DNA from: VBAU01 sp036005185
GTDB lineage: Bacteria; Bacteroidota; Bacteroidia; Chitinophagales; Chitinophagaceae
DNA length: 64,000 nucleotides
Assembly: GCA_036005185.1 (NCBI GenBank)
Contig: DASYQS010000002.1
Coordinates: 186,001-250,000, forward strand
Reading direction: 5' to 3'
Under the pieces are notes generated by a model. That model had not been told where the DNA came from. It was given only the letters and a program-made list of their open reading frames with translations, and did no database searches. Positions 35,211-45,200 of this stretch are shown piece by piece. Both the position numbers and the translations under genes were made by a program. The first letter of the stretch is position 1. Every line of letters begins with the position of its first letter.

Positions 35211-36080
35211 TTAGGCAGTCAGGTAGCGTCGAAGTAAATTAAAGTTCTCCATTGTTCTAAGCTTGTCAAATGCTTTTTCTTTTATTTGTCTCATTCTTTC
35301 GGTGCTAAGGTTAAATACTTCGCCGATCTGGTCCAAATTCATCGGATAATCGAAACCAATACCAAACAGACGGCATACAGTTTCTTTCTGGATGTCCGTA
35401 AGGTAACGGAATGATATTTCAAGGTCTGTTTTCAAAGATTCAGTGTGATTCAGCTTTTTATCTGTTTTCTCTGCATTTGGATTTTCAATCGAATCGATCA
35501 TTGTATTTTCTTCATCTTCTGAGATGGGTGAATCGAGACTAATTGGAATATTATTATTCATAATCGACAGGCTAATTTCCTTTACTTCGATATTTAAAGC
35601 CTTAGCAAGTTCTTCTTCGGTTGCGGGCCTTCCCAGCTCTTGCTCAAGTAAATCATTCGTTTTTTGAATTTTTTTGCTCAAGGCGATTTTATTCGATGGC
35701 ATGCGTATAAGCCTGCCCTGTTCTTTGAGTGCATGTATGATATGCTGGCGGATCCACCAAACGGCATAAGAAATAAATTTAAACCCTTTGGTATCATCGA
35801 AATGCCGGGCAGCCCTGATTAATCCAAGATTACCTTCATTGATAAGATCACAAAGCGATAATCCCTGGTTTTGATATTGCTTGGCAACTGAGACAACGAA
35901 TCGGAGATTGGCATTAACCAAACGTTCCAGCGCTTTTTGATCTCCTTTTTTGATTAGGGAAAATAAATTTATCTCCTCGTCTGGTGTTAGCAATTGGAGC
36001 TTACGAATTTCATTGAGATATTTTTCAAGGCTTTGAGATTCCCGGTTGGTTATGGATTTGGAGATTACTAATTGACGCAT
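35211..36080 (-). CDS. RpoD-type sigma-70 factor, divergent paralogue
   Basis: A 289-residue sigma factor with regions 1.2, 2, 3 and 4 (FVVSVAKQYQNQGLSLCDLINEGNLGL; FKFISYAVWWIRQ; GRPATEEELAKAL; NLDQIGEVFNLSTERMRQIKEKAFDKLR). Its N-terminus, MRQLVISKSITNRESQSLEKYL, matches the Bacteroidota primary sigma factor, but the middle is divergent (ARHFDDTKGFKFIS, IIHALKEQGRLIRMPSNKIAL), and region 4 has Met where the primary factor has Val. I therefore read it as a second RpoD-like factor. I chose the ATG at 36080 over a TTG at 36086. It sits among two-component genes and may respond to them; the promoters it recognises are unknown. Confidence 0.85.
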   Translation of the reverse strand: MRQLVISKSITNRESQSLEKYLNEIRKLQLLTPDEEINLFSLIKKGDQKALERLVNANLRFVVSVAKQYQNQGLSLCDLINEGNLGLIRAARHFDDTKGFKFISYAVWWIRQHIIHALKEQGRLIRMPSNKIALSKKIQKTNDLLEQELGRPATEEELAKALNIEVKEISLSIMNNNIPISLDSPISEDEENTMIDSIENPNAEKTDKKLNHTESLKTDLEISFRYLTDIQKETVCRLFGIGFDYPMNLDQIGEVFNLSTERMRQIKEKAFDKLRTMENFNLLRRYLTA

Positions 36081-36114
36081 TTTCAAAAGTTAGTTTTAGG
36101 TTTTGGAGAAGAAA

Positions 36115-36321
36115 TCAGTCAGCTAATAATTCATTTTTTAACCCAACAAATTTTCCCGGTATTAGAAAATCTTGCAGGGTAACCGGGAAAATTATCTTCT
36201 TTATCAAACTGGTCAATGCAATAAGGTAAAACGCATTATCGCTTAGTTGTTGCCGAGAATCATAACATGGTTTCATGATTTTGCTTTCGGTGCGGGCAGT
36301 TGCAATGGTTTGGATTTTCAT
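36115..36321 (-). CDS. possible 68-residue small protein upstream of sigma factor
   Basis: An ATG-initiated frame of 68 codons that would precede the sigma gene by 34 bases on the same strand. The sequence MKIQTIATARTESKIMKPCY then has one hydrophobic stretch (ALTSLIKKIIFPVTL). The start follows a long poly-T/poly-A tract with no ribosome-binding signal. I recognise no family and consider it doubtful. Confidence 0.22.
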   Translation of the reverse strand: MKIQTIATARTESKIMKPCYDSRQQLSDNAFYLIALTSLIKKIIFPVTLQDFLIPGKFVGLKNELLAD

Positions 36322-36439
36322 AAAAAAAAAAAAGTTTTTTTATTTTTAAATTTTTTAATATTTCAAATTGGAGATATAAATATCTTATAGGATCAGAGGA
36401 CAAAACAAATAATTGAGCCATTTAAATTGGATTGTAGCA

Positions 36440-36477
36440 AGAGAATTTATAATAGGCTAAGTAGTTTCGTATAAGGA
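36440..36477. repeat. imperfect direct repeat / regulatory candidate, copy 1
   Basis: Contains GAGAATTTATAATAGGCTAA followed by GTAGTTTCGTATAAGGA. The first part resembles 36741-36776; the last part resembles the site at 23433-23455. So this one place joins two repeated motifs. Confidence 0.4.
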
Positions 36478-36505
36478 TTGCTTTCATCCCACTGCATGTA
36501 AGGGT

Positions 36506-36537
36506 AAAAAAAATCCCCTGAGTGTTAGCAGAGGATT
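36506..36537 (-). terminator. terminator for the 36.8-38.6 kb hybrid kinase
   Basis: On the minus strand a 9-bp stem (AATCCTCTG with CAGGGGATT, one mismatch) is followed by eight T. It is about 270 bases past the kinase stop. Confidence 0.6.
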
Positions 36538-36740
36538 GTTTAAGTTTTCAAGTGGATTGGATTAGATGGTGCTTTTCAAAGAGAGTTTTCATTGAGGCTT
36601 CCGGGATATTGTTTTTTTCATAGGATCGAAACAATTGCTCAAGGCTATTTTATTTTTCAGGATCATTTGGATTGCTGATGTAAAAATCAACGATAAAAGA
36701 AGGGATTGCAAATAATAACTCACTTTATTCTTTGTTATAG

Positions 36741-36776
36741 AAGGAGAATTTACGAAGGGTAAGTAGTTCCTTTAAT
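36741..36776. repeat. imperfect direct repeat, copy 2
   Basis: Contains GGAGAATTTACGAAGGGTAA then GTAGTTCCTTTAATAG. It corresponds to 36440-36477, about 300 bases away, in the same orientation. Confidence 0.4.
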
Positions 36777-36807
36777 AGTGGACATAAACTTGTTATGTAA
36801 TCAATTT

Positions 36808-38616
36808 TTATGCGGAAATTTTTCGCTTGTTTTTAATTGCAAGGAACCATTTTTCCAATTGATCTAATAATTCATTTAATTCAATTGGCTTGCTAAGGTA
36901 ATCATCCATGCCGGCCTGCATACAATCGTCACGATCACCTAACATTACATTGGCAGTAAGGGCAATGATGACAGGTTGTACTTCAAGGCAGGTGCGTATC
37001 ATTCTTGTTGCTTCCAGTCCGTCCATTTCGGGCATCTGCACATCCATCAGTATGATATCGTAATGTTCATGGCCCACCTTTTCCAATGCTTCTTTGCCAT
37101 TCGTGGCAAGATCTGGTTGATAACCCAATTTGTTCAGCATTTTTATAGCTAGTTTCTGATTCACTACGTTATCTTCGGCAATCAGGATACGCAAGGGATA
37201 TTTGTTTGCAAATTCTCCCGATAATTTTTTGGGTTCATTTTTCTTATCCTCATTTGTGGAAGAAAATATTTCAAGAATACGATCTCGTAAAATATTTTGT
37301 CTGATAGGTTTGGATACTATTGATGCAAATAGTTTCTGTTTATGACCTTCATTACCTACAATATTCATCAGAATTAGGGGAATTAAAGGATGTTGATCTT
37401 TTATCGATTTTGCCAGCTCACTACCTGTCAGGTCAGGAAGATTTGAGTCAATCATTATAAGATCAAATTTTGTCTGCTGCGATAATATACTTAAAGCTTG
37501 CTTGCCGGTGCTTGCCGGATAAGGTTGCATTTTCCACGAGTGCATTTGTTTCATCAAGATATCTTGCTGAGTTGAATTATCTTCAATAATTAAGATACGC
37601 TTACCTTCAATATGTTTCAAATTGCCCTCGTTTGCATCATTATGAAGTTGCTTTATGCCAGGAATCAGAGGAATAGTAAAAATAAAACTGCTGCCTTTTC
37701 CCAGATGGCTTTTTACTTCGATTGTTCCTCCCATTAGCTCAACCAATTTTTTACAAACAACTAATCCCAGGCCCGATGCCTCTGAACTTTTCTCTTTGGT
37801 TTTTTTATTCGGGATACCTTTAAATAATTGGATTAACTGTTCTTCAGAAATGCCAATACCTGTGTCTTTCATTTCAAATTTTAATTGGGGCTTATTTGAG
37901 CCATGAACGACTGAACTTACGTTTATCGATATTTCACCATTTGGAGTAAACTTAACGGCATTTTCCAGCAAATTCATTAATATCTGCTGCAAACGTTTAA
38001 CATCACCTATTATTTGGGTTGGAATATTTTCATCTATATAGTATATGAGGTCAAGCTTGGATATTGCCGCCCTGGTTGCAAACATTTCCAGGATTTCTTC
38101 GACACAGTTACGCAAGTCAAAATCCTTGCTTTCCAGTTCCAGTTCCTGCCGCTCAAGCTTTGAAAAATCAAGTATATCGTTTACCAAAATATCGTTCACC
38201 GTTTTCAACAAGCTTTCACCGCAAGTGCGAATGGTGGTGGCATATTCTGTTTGCTCTGCATTCAATGGAGTTTCGGCCAGCAGCGTACTCATTCCCATGA
38301 TACCGTTCATCGGTGTTCGTATTTCATGATTAATTACACCCAATAATCGTTGTTTCATTTGTTTCACATGGTCAGCTTCTTTATTGGTTTTCATTTCTCG
38401 GAGTATAGAATTATCAAGCTGTACATGTAATTGCTCTACCTGCTGTTCCAGCGCTTCATTTCTTGCATGCAGTGCTTCAAGTTGAACCACGTAAAACCGG
38501 TACGCAATAAATACCATAGTAGCCGCTACAGCTGCTATGAACCACCATATTGAATAATACATCATGGCAATAAAAGCCAGACATACCGCAAAGAAAATAA
38601 TATAGAATTTTTTCAT
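36808..38616 (-). CDS. membrane hybrid histidine kinase (2TM-HisKA-HATPase-REC-REC) with DHp insertion
   Basis: A 602-residue kinase. Two adjacent membrane segments (about 3-21 and 24-43) have almost no periplasmic loop, so the sensor is unlikely to be external. A coiled coil leads to the DHp helix LLGVINHEIRTPMNGIMG with His97. The HATPase has NLLENAVKFTPNG, DTGIGISEEQLIQLF and SGLGLVV. Two receivers follow; the second has LMDVQMPEMDG and YLSKPIELNE. DHp helix 2 carries an extra copy of five residues (VNDILVNDIL, 140-149) absent from the other kinases here. I chose the ATG at 38616; the in-frame start 32 codons upstream overlaps the previous gene. It ends 15 bases after the membrane protein gene. 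Confidence 0.9.
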   Translation of the reverse strand: MKKFYIIFFAVCLAFIAMMYYSIWWFIAAVAATMVFIAYRFYVVQLEALHARNEALEQQVEQLHVQLDNSILREMKTNKEADHVKQMKQRLLGVINHEIRTPMNGIMGMSTLLAETPLNAEQTEYATTIRTCGESLLKTVNDILVNDILDFSKLERQELELESKDFDLRNCVEEILEMFATRAAISKLDLIYYIDENIPTQIIGDVKRLQQILMNLLENAVKFTPNGEISINVSSVVHGSNKPQLKFEMKDTGIGISEEQLIQLFKGIPNKKTKEKSSEASGLGLVVCKKLVELMGGTIEVKSHLGKGSSFIFTIPLIPGIKQLHNDANEGNLKHIEGKRILIIEDNSTQQDILMKQMHSWKMQPYPASTGKQALSILSQQTKFDLIMIDSNLPDLTGSELAKSIKDQHPLIPLILMNIVGNEGHKQKLFASIVSKPIRQNILRDRILEIFSSTNEDKKNEPKKLSGEFANKYPLRILIAEDNVVNQKLAIKMLNKLGYQPDLATNGKEALEKVGHEHYDIILMDVQMPEMDGLEATRMIRTCLEVQPVIIALTANVMLGDRDDCMQAGMDDYLSKPIELNELLDQLEKWFLAIKNKRKISA

Positions 38617-38630
38617 AGCCTCACGATAAA

Positions 38631-39188
38631 TTAATTTGGTATTTGTATAATGGTTACTTCTGCTTTTTCCAATCTGTCGGCAATGGAAATATCTTTCAGA
38701 AAAGGGTTCCAATGAAAAATCAGCTTATCAATAGGTCTCCATAATATTACCCAGCTAAAAACATCAAGCCCGTTTGAAAGTCCCGTGTGAAGCCGGTATT
38801 TTCCATCCAATATTAAAGGCAAAAGTCCTTGGCAGGCCATCACTATGCCCAGGCTCATAAATAACAGTACATACGTGCGCCTTTTAAATTTTTCAAACGA
38901 GGCATTTACAATAGCTTTTTTTTCGGCAAAGTGTCGTCGAACAGTGTACATTAACGGCTCTGCATATTGCTTATCCTCATCTGCTTTAAAGCTTATTTTA
39001 TAATGGAATGTAGTTTCCCGTCTTGCTGATTTTATACAGTTCATGATATATTGCTCAAACTCATGACTTAATTGACGCTTGTAAATGGGAGCGGGATCTT
39101 GTGCGTTGAAATATCCTTTAAAGATGTCATGGTCAAGTGACAAAAAAATATTGATCCTTTGTGATATGGATTTATTCAATCGGTTCAT
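38631..39188 (-). CDS. membrane protein of unknown function upstream of hybrid kinase
   Basis: A 185-residue protein. The N-terminal half is soluble (SLDHDIFKGYFNAQDPAPIYKRQLSHEFEQYIMNCI), followed by two hydrophobic segments (about 106-125 and 138-155). The C-terminus is DRLEKAEVTIIQI. I do not recognise a named family. It is the first gene of a two-gene operon with the membrane hybrid kinase (14-base gap), and is divergent from the plus-strand kinase operon. It may be a partner or sensor subunit of the kinase; this is inferred only from gene order. Confidence 0.7.
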   Translation of the reverse strand: MNRLNKSISQRINIFLSLDHDIFKGYFNAQDPAPIYKRQLSHEFEQYIMNCIKSARRETTFHYKISFKADEDKQYAEPLMYTVRRHFAEKKAIVNASFEKFKRRTYVLLFMSLGIVMACQGLLPLILDGKYRLHTGLSNGLDVFSWVILWRPIDKLIFHWNPFLKDISIADRLEKAEVTIIQIPN

Positions 39189-39443
39189 AGGACGATGACA
39201 TCAGGTAAGCTAAACTTTGAAATTCATCTTATTCTAGTGATATTAAAACGCAGAGATGTTTATTTATTCAAAATCAGTTTTTTTTCTTTAAAGAATACGG
39301 AAAAGCGAAAAGAAGCTATAAGTACTTCCCTCTATTTTTATATTTCAGTTTGTAAATCCTGATGGTCATTAGAATAAGCAAATATTTTTTGCGTTTAGAT
39401 CATTTAAGTTCAACGCCTCCTACCATCCGATGACCCTTCATAA

Positions 39444-40679
39444 ATGCCACCATTCATGGAAAACCAAATAAGCCCGCCAGACCAAAAACTAACTATGGTC
39501 ATGAGGAATGCTCCTACCGGACTTGTTGAAATAGATGAGGATGGTAAAATTATTTACCTCAATCTAAAGGCAGAATCACTGCTAAAACCAATCTGGGTTG
39601 CCAATAATATTAACGGAAATAATCTTTATACCTTATTAGAAACTATTGCTCCAGCCGTTGTTGAAAAAATAAGAAACTTTTCTGGTAAAACAGGAAATAT
39701 CCTTACAGATGAATTGCACAGCTTCTCTCTTTCTTTTGGTGAAGAAAAGGTAGAAAGATATTTCAATTTCACTGTTATTAAAATATCCGGCAACTGTATC
39801 ATTATAGGCTTTGACGATACTACAGAAAACCATTTGAAAGATAAGGCTATTAGAGGGCTTATAGCCGATAAGGCAGAAGCTCAGGGAAAATATGAGATTG
39901 CATCAAATGTTCTTCATGATATAGGAAATGCCATAGTGGGGTTTGGTTCTTACATTAACCGCATCAAACGAATATTAGAGCATAGCAGTCCTGAAAATCT
40001 GCAAAAATTATCTGAATTTTTTTCAACACAGCAACCAGCATTGGCAACTGTTTTTGGCGAAGCGAAAGCGGTCGCCATCATGAATATGCTCTATGGCATT
40101 ACAGAATCACAAAAGAAAAGCCAGGAGAACATAAGCAAATCTATCAAAGAACAGACCAACATTATTAACCATATACAAGAAATACTAAATATTCAAAGAC
40201 AGTATCTCAATGGCCATACGACACTTGAAAAAAAACCAACCGATCTGCGGAATATTATTCAAGATTGTATGTCAATGCTGTATGCATCGATTGAAAAAAG
40301 GGCTATAACAATTTCAATTGATGTTCCGAACGGATTGCCGCAAATAAATGCAGACCGCACACGACTAATGCAGGTGTTGCTAAACATTTTAAAGAATGGC
40401 ATTGAAGCCATTGATATCAATTCACAGCAAAAACATATTTCCATCCGTGTAAAATCAAAAAATGATTTATTGATTTTAGAAGTTGAGGATACTGGTCATG
40501 GTTTTGATAAAACAACGGGAGAACAACTTTTTGTAAGAGGATTTACTACTAAGGCTTCCGGAACAGGGCTGGGGTTAAGCAATTGCAAATCAATTTTAGA
40601 AAGTCATGAAGGTGCTATTCACATCAGTAGCGAAGGATTTGGCAAGGGGGCTGTTACTACTGTTCAGTTTAAAATTTAA
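39444..40679 (+). CDS. PAS-containing histidine kinase with HDIGNA-type core
   Basis: A 411-residue soluble kinase. A PAS domain (about 12-128, NAPTGLVEIDEDGKIIYLNLKAE) precedes an unusual dimerisation/phosphotransfer helix EIASNVLHDIGNAIVGFGSY with His158. A long helical region (about 170-255) follows, with IMNMLYGITESQKKSQENI and EILNIQRQYLNGH. The HATPase has RLMQVLLNILKNGIEAID, VEDTGHGFD and GTGLGLSNCKSI. The core matches that of the propeller kinase at 42292-46110 almost residue for residue. A second in-frame ATG at 39456 is possible. It begins an operon of three kinases (11-base then 20-base gaps). Confidence 0.88.
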   Translation: MPPFMENQISPPDQKLTMVMRNAPTGLVEIDEDGKIIYLNLKAESLLKPIWVANNINGNNLYTLLETIAPAVVEKIRNFSGKTGNILTDELHSFSLSFGEEKVERYFNFTVIKISGNCIIIGFDDTTENHLKDKAIRGLIADKAEAQGKYEIASNVLHDIGNAIVGFGSYINRIKRILEHSSPENLQKLSEFFSTQQPALATVFGEAKAVAIMNMLYGITESQKKSQENISKSIKEQTNIINHIQEILNIQRQYLNGHTTLEKKPTDLRNIIQDCMSMLYASIEKRAITISIDVPNGLPQINADRTRLMQVLLNILKNGIEAIDINSQQKHISIRVKSKNDLLILEVEDTGHGFDKTTGEQLFVRGFTTKASGTGLGLSNCKSILESHEGAIHISSEGFGKGAVTTVQFKI

Positions 40680-40690
40680 AATCTAGTATA

Positions 40691-42271
40691 ATGATGAATG
40701 AAACAACTAACAACTATGTCCTAGTAATTGATGATGAGGAAATGGTGAGAGATAATATTGAGGAAATTCTGATGCCAAGAAGGTCGAGTATTGAAAGTGA
40801 AACAGTTGATCTTGCAGCGAGCATCTTATTCAATACAGCTGTGCAGCCTGTGTTGGCGCCGCGTACCAGCAATATTCCCAATTTCATTGTGCATAAAGCA
40901 TCGAATGGAATGGAGGGGCTTGAAATGGTAAAAAAAGCAGTAGAAGCAGGAAGCCCTTATGCTGTGATCTTTTTGGATATGCGCATGCCTGGTTGGGATG
41001 GAATGGAAACAGCAGAGCAAATCAGGAAATATGATACAAAGGCTGAGATCATTTTTGTGACAGCATTCAGTGATCGTTCAATTGACGATATTGTAGCACG
41101 GGCCGGACAAAATGTTGGGTACCATTGCAAGCCTTATGCTTCTGAAGAAATTACCCAATTGGCCACGAAAGCAGTGACCGATTACAATAAGCTGCGCAAT
41201 CTTGAAAAGCTGATTGAAGCGATTTCCTCAATTAGTCTTGAAGAAAATCATTTGAACTCTTTATTGAGAAATATATTGGATCAGCTGGTAACCTATGTGG
41301 AAACAGATATGGCGTTGCTTGGAAAAATGCATGAAGACTATGTTTATGAAAAAATATTTTCGATTGGCCCTATTGAGGAGAGAATAAATCTTGAAGAGCT
41401 GACTGACAGAATTAAAATGACCAAAATAGAAGATGGAGAAGTAGTGCAGTTTGAAGATATGGTTCTGGCCCGCCTTGAAAATTATTCCATTTTTGCAGCA
41501 CTAAAAAAGGGAGAAAAATTAAAAACGGAGAAGCTATACCTATTGAAATTATTCGTGCTGAATGCTGCCAAAGCAATACATAATGCCGAATTGCGGGAGA
41601 AGCTTTTACAAAAAGAAAAATTATCGGCGGTAGGCAAAGCTATGAGCATGATGATACATGATCTTCGCTCTCCCGTTAAAAATATCAAGTCAATTACTCA
41701 ATTAATGCGTGAGGAATCAGCCGAAAATGAAATGCTTGACATGATTGATGATTGTGCTACACAGGCGTCTCGGATTTTTGAAGACTTTCTCGATTTTGTG
41801 AGAGAAACGCCTATAAAAAAATCGCAGGTGGGCCTGGGCAAAATTATTGAAGAGGGGATTAAACTGGCAGAAACAAGCCATGAAAATGGCCAGGTAACTA
41901 TTTGCAAAAAAATCCCGGCAAACCTTACAGTGGCAGGTGATGAAAGCAAGCTCAAAAGAGTGATCATGAATCTTGTAAAAAATGGGATTGATGCGCTGGG
42001 ACATCACAAAACCAAAAATCCCCATATTAACATTTTCGCAGAGTTGGATAAAAAGACGAACCGTGTTGTTGTGACTGTTCACGATAATGGACCAGGCATT
42101 CCCGCAGAAATTATCAAAAGAGTTTTTGATCCGTTCGTAACAAAGAAAAAAGTGAATGGTACTGGTCTAGGTTTGGCGATAGTAAAGCAATATATCACAG
42201 CACATGGTGGCGAAGTGAAGGTAGAAAATGATGAAGGTGCCGTATTCACCATTCGTTTGCCTTTAGAATAA
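40691..42271 (+). CDS. receiver-GAF-like histidine kinase (REC with 35-45-residue insert)
   Basis: A 526-residue protein with an N-terminal receiver: VIDDEEMVRDNIEEIL, Asp96 in VIFLDMRMPGWDG, FVTAFSD and HCKPYAS. The Asp is at 96 rather than about 54 because 35-45 residues (about 29-66, RRSSIESETVDLAASILFNT onward) are inserted after the first helix. A GAF-like region (about 170-300) is followed by the DHp helix GKAMSMMIHDLRSPVKN with His323 and an HATPase with NLVKNGIDALG, DNGPGIP and GTGLGLAIVKQY. It is the middle gene of the three-kinase operon, so it could receive phosphate from one neighbour and act as an intermediate. Confidence 0.87.
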   Translation: MMNETTNNYVLVIDDEEMVRDNIEEILMPRRSSIESETVDLAASILFNTAVQPVLAPRTSNIPNFIVHKASNGMEGLEMVKKAVEAGSPYAVIFLDMRMPGWDGMETAEQIRKYDTKAEIIFVTAFSDRSIDDIVARAGQNVGYHCKPYASEEITQLATKAVTDYNKLRNLEKLIEAISSISLEENHLNSLLRNILDQLVTYVETDMALLGKMHEDYVYEKIFSIGPIEERINLEELTDRIKMTKIEDGEVVQFEDMVLARLENYSIFAALKKGEKLKTEKLYLLKLFVLNAAKAIHNAELREKLLQKEKLSAVGKAMSMMIHDLRSPVKNIKSITQLMREESAENEMLDMIDDCATQASRIFEDFLDFVRETPIKKSQVGLGKIIEEGIKLAETSHENGQVTICKKIPANLTVAGDESKLKRVIMNLVKNGIDALGHHKTKNPHINIFAELDKKTNRVVVTVHDNGPGIPAEIIKRVFDPFVTKKKVNGTGLGLAIVKQYITAHGGEVKVENDEGAVFTIRLPLE

Positions 42272-42291
42272 AATTTCAAACAGCGATCCCT

Positions 42292-45200
42292 ATGAATGCA
42301 ATTCGTTGCCTTTTTTTTGTTTTTCTTCAAACTATAATGCTTGCCGCATTGAGCCAGAAGCAAAATATAAGATTTGAGCATCTGGGAACAGATCAGGGAC
42401 TTTCACAAAGCAATGTGATCTGCATTTTACAGGATAGCCGAGGTTTTATGTGGTTTGGCACCCGTGACGGGTTGAACAAATATGACGGCTATAAGTTTAC
42501 TATTTACAAAAATGACCCGCACAATCCACACAGCATCAGCAACAATTTTATCAAATCAATTTTAGAAAGTAAAGATGGTACTATTTGGATAGGAACGATT
42601 GGCGGAGGATTAAGTCGATTTGACCGGCAAAAAAGCCTATTTACCAATTACAAAAATGACCCGCACAATCCACACAGTATCTCTGACAATTTTGTAAACA
42701 GCATTCTTGAAGACAGCAAAGGGAATTTGTGGATAGGAACGCAAAGAGGTTTAAATCTGCTTGACAGGGGAAAAAATCAATTTGTACACTACATCCATCA
42801 TGCAAAGGATAATTACAGCATAAGTGACGATTATGTAAGGATAATTTTTGAGGATAGTGAAGAAAATCTGTGGGTTGGCACCTTCAATGGCGGGTTAAAT
42901 TTGCTTGATCCCTCAAGAAAAACATTTACCCATTTTCAGCACGATGAAAAAAATAGCAAAACGCTCAGCCATAACAATGTATATACCATATTTGAAGATG
43001 CGCAGCATCGTTTGTGGATAGGAACAAACGGAGGCGGCCTTGATTTGTTCAGTAAAAAAAATCAAGAGTTTCAACATTACAAACATGATGATAACAAAAG
43101 CAGTAGCATAGCGGCTAACTCGGTGTACACAATTAGTGAAGACAACAATAAACTATGGGTTGGAACGGAGAATGGAGGCCTGAGTATCCTGAATCCTTCA
43201 ACCGGGATCTTCGATAATTATCAGAACGACGAAACAGATAATACCAGCTTAAGTAACAATTCCATTTACTCGATCTTTAAAGATAAAAAAGGCAACGTGT
43301 GGCTGGGAACTTTTAATGGAGGTGTGAATCTGGTAAGTTCTGATGCCGGTAAGTTTAAACATTATAAGCACAACGTTTTTAAAAATAGTCTTAGCAATAA
43401 TAATGTGCTGTGCATATATGAGGATTCTAAAAAAAAAATCTGGATTGGAACAGATGGTGGTGGATTGAATTTATTTGATCCGAGTACAGAAAAGTTTACC
43501 CCGTTTGTTCATAAAAAAAATAATGTGAATAGCATTTGCGGCAATTATGTTCTGTCTGTGTGCGAAGATAGTAAAGGCAATATATGGGTCGGCACCTGGG
43601 GTGATGGAATATCAGTCTTTGATCCGGTTACCCGTACATTCAGGCATTTTAAAAATGGCCTCAAGGATCCAAGGAGCCTGAGCAGCAATAATGTCTGGAA
43701 AATCTATGAGGATAGACAAAAAAATATTTGGATCTGTACTTATGGCGGCGGGTTGAATTTATTTAATCCAAGAAACAATTCCTTCATTCATTATCAGCAT
43801 GATGAAAAAAATGCTGCCAGTATTTCCAGCAACAGCACCTATTCGATTCTTGAAGACAGTGATGGAAAACTATGGATAAGCACAGATGGCGGAGGATTAA
43901 ACCTGTTTGATAGGAAAACAAAAACATTTTCTCATTTTTTTCATGAGGATCGAAACAATAGCATCGCTGGTAATAGTGTAGGCAGCATTTATGAAGACAG
44001 GAATAAAAATTTATGGATGGGGACCATGGTGGGGCTAAGTTTCTTGGATAGAAAAACGAATCGGTTTACCAATTACACAACTGCGGACGGGCTTCCCAAT
44101 GATGTAATTTTTGGGATTTTAGAAGATAATGCCGGAAACTTTTGGATCAGTACGAACAAAGGCATTTCAAAGTTAGATCCTCTAACCAAACGATTTAAAA
44201 ATTTTTCACCGGCTGACGGGTTGCAGGCAAATGAATTTAAACAACAGGCATATTGCAAAGCTTTTGATGGAACCATGTACTTTGGAGGCACTAATGGGTT
44301 TAACCAATTTTTGCCGGATGCAATAAAAATAAAATCATTTGAGCCGCCTTTGGTGATAACCGGTTTCCAGATCTTCGGCAATGATGTTCCCATTTCAAAT
44401 GATACTCTTGCTTCGCCGTTAAAAAAAGATATTTCAGAAACAAAGCAAGTAACCATTCCCCATGGGAGCTCGGTCATATCTTTTGAGTTCGCTTCTCTTA
44501 ATTATGGCGCACCTGAAAAAAGGCAGTACGAGTATATGCTGGAGGGATTTGACGCACAATGGAACAACATTGGCACACACCGTATGGCCACCTATACAAA
44601 TCTGGACGCAGGAAAATATACGTTTAAAGTAAAAACGCTGAACAATCAGGAGGATTGGTCGCGAACTACCGAAATAAAGCTCACCATCACGCCTCCTTTC
44701 TGGAAAACATGGTGGTTTAGAACGCTTGGCATTTTGTTTATACTTGGATGCCTTATTACCTTTTACAGGCTGCGGCTAAAAACCATTACAAAACAAAAAG
44801 AGCAGCTTGAAATTTTAGTAAAAGAACGAACCGCGGAGCTAGTTTATCAAAAAGAAGTGTTGAAAAAAAATGTGCAGGAACTTGCAGCCTTAAAAGAAAG
44901 TCTTGAAGAAGAAAAATATTTTCTGGATTCTTTAATGGATCACATGCCGGATTCCATTTATTTTAAAGATAGGGAGAGCAAGCTGACACGCGTCAGCAAA
45001 TACATGGCTGAACGGTTTGGCAATACAGTGGATGATCTAATTGGAAAATCAGATTTTGATTTCCAGGATGAAATTCATGCCAGGGAAGCATATAATGATG
45101 AGCAGGAGATTCAAAAAACACGAAAACCCAAGATTGATTATGTAGAAAAGGAAGTAAGGGAAGATGGGACGGAGCTTTGGGTTTCTACAACTAAAATGCC

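Larger units (their letters stand above)
36322..36807. other. intergenic region with paired repeats and a terminator
   Basis: No gene is supported in these 486 bases. They hold an imperfect direct repeat of about 35 bases (36440-36477 and 36741-36776, sharing GAGAATTTA and TAAGTAGTT), and the minus-strand terminator of the downstream-oriented hybrid kinase. A homopolymer tract near 36322-36345 is A/T-only. The repeats are upstream of the sigma gene and could be regulatory. Confidence 0.55.
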
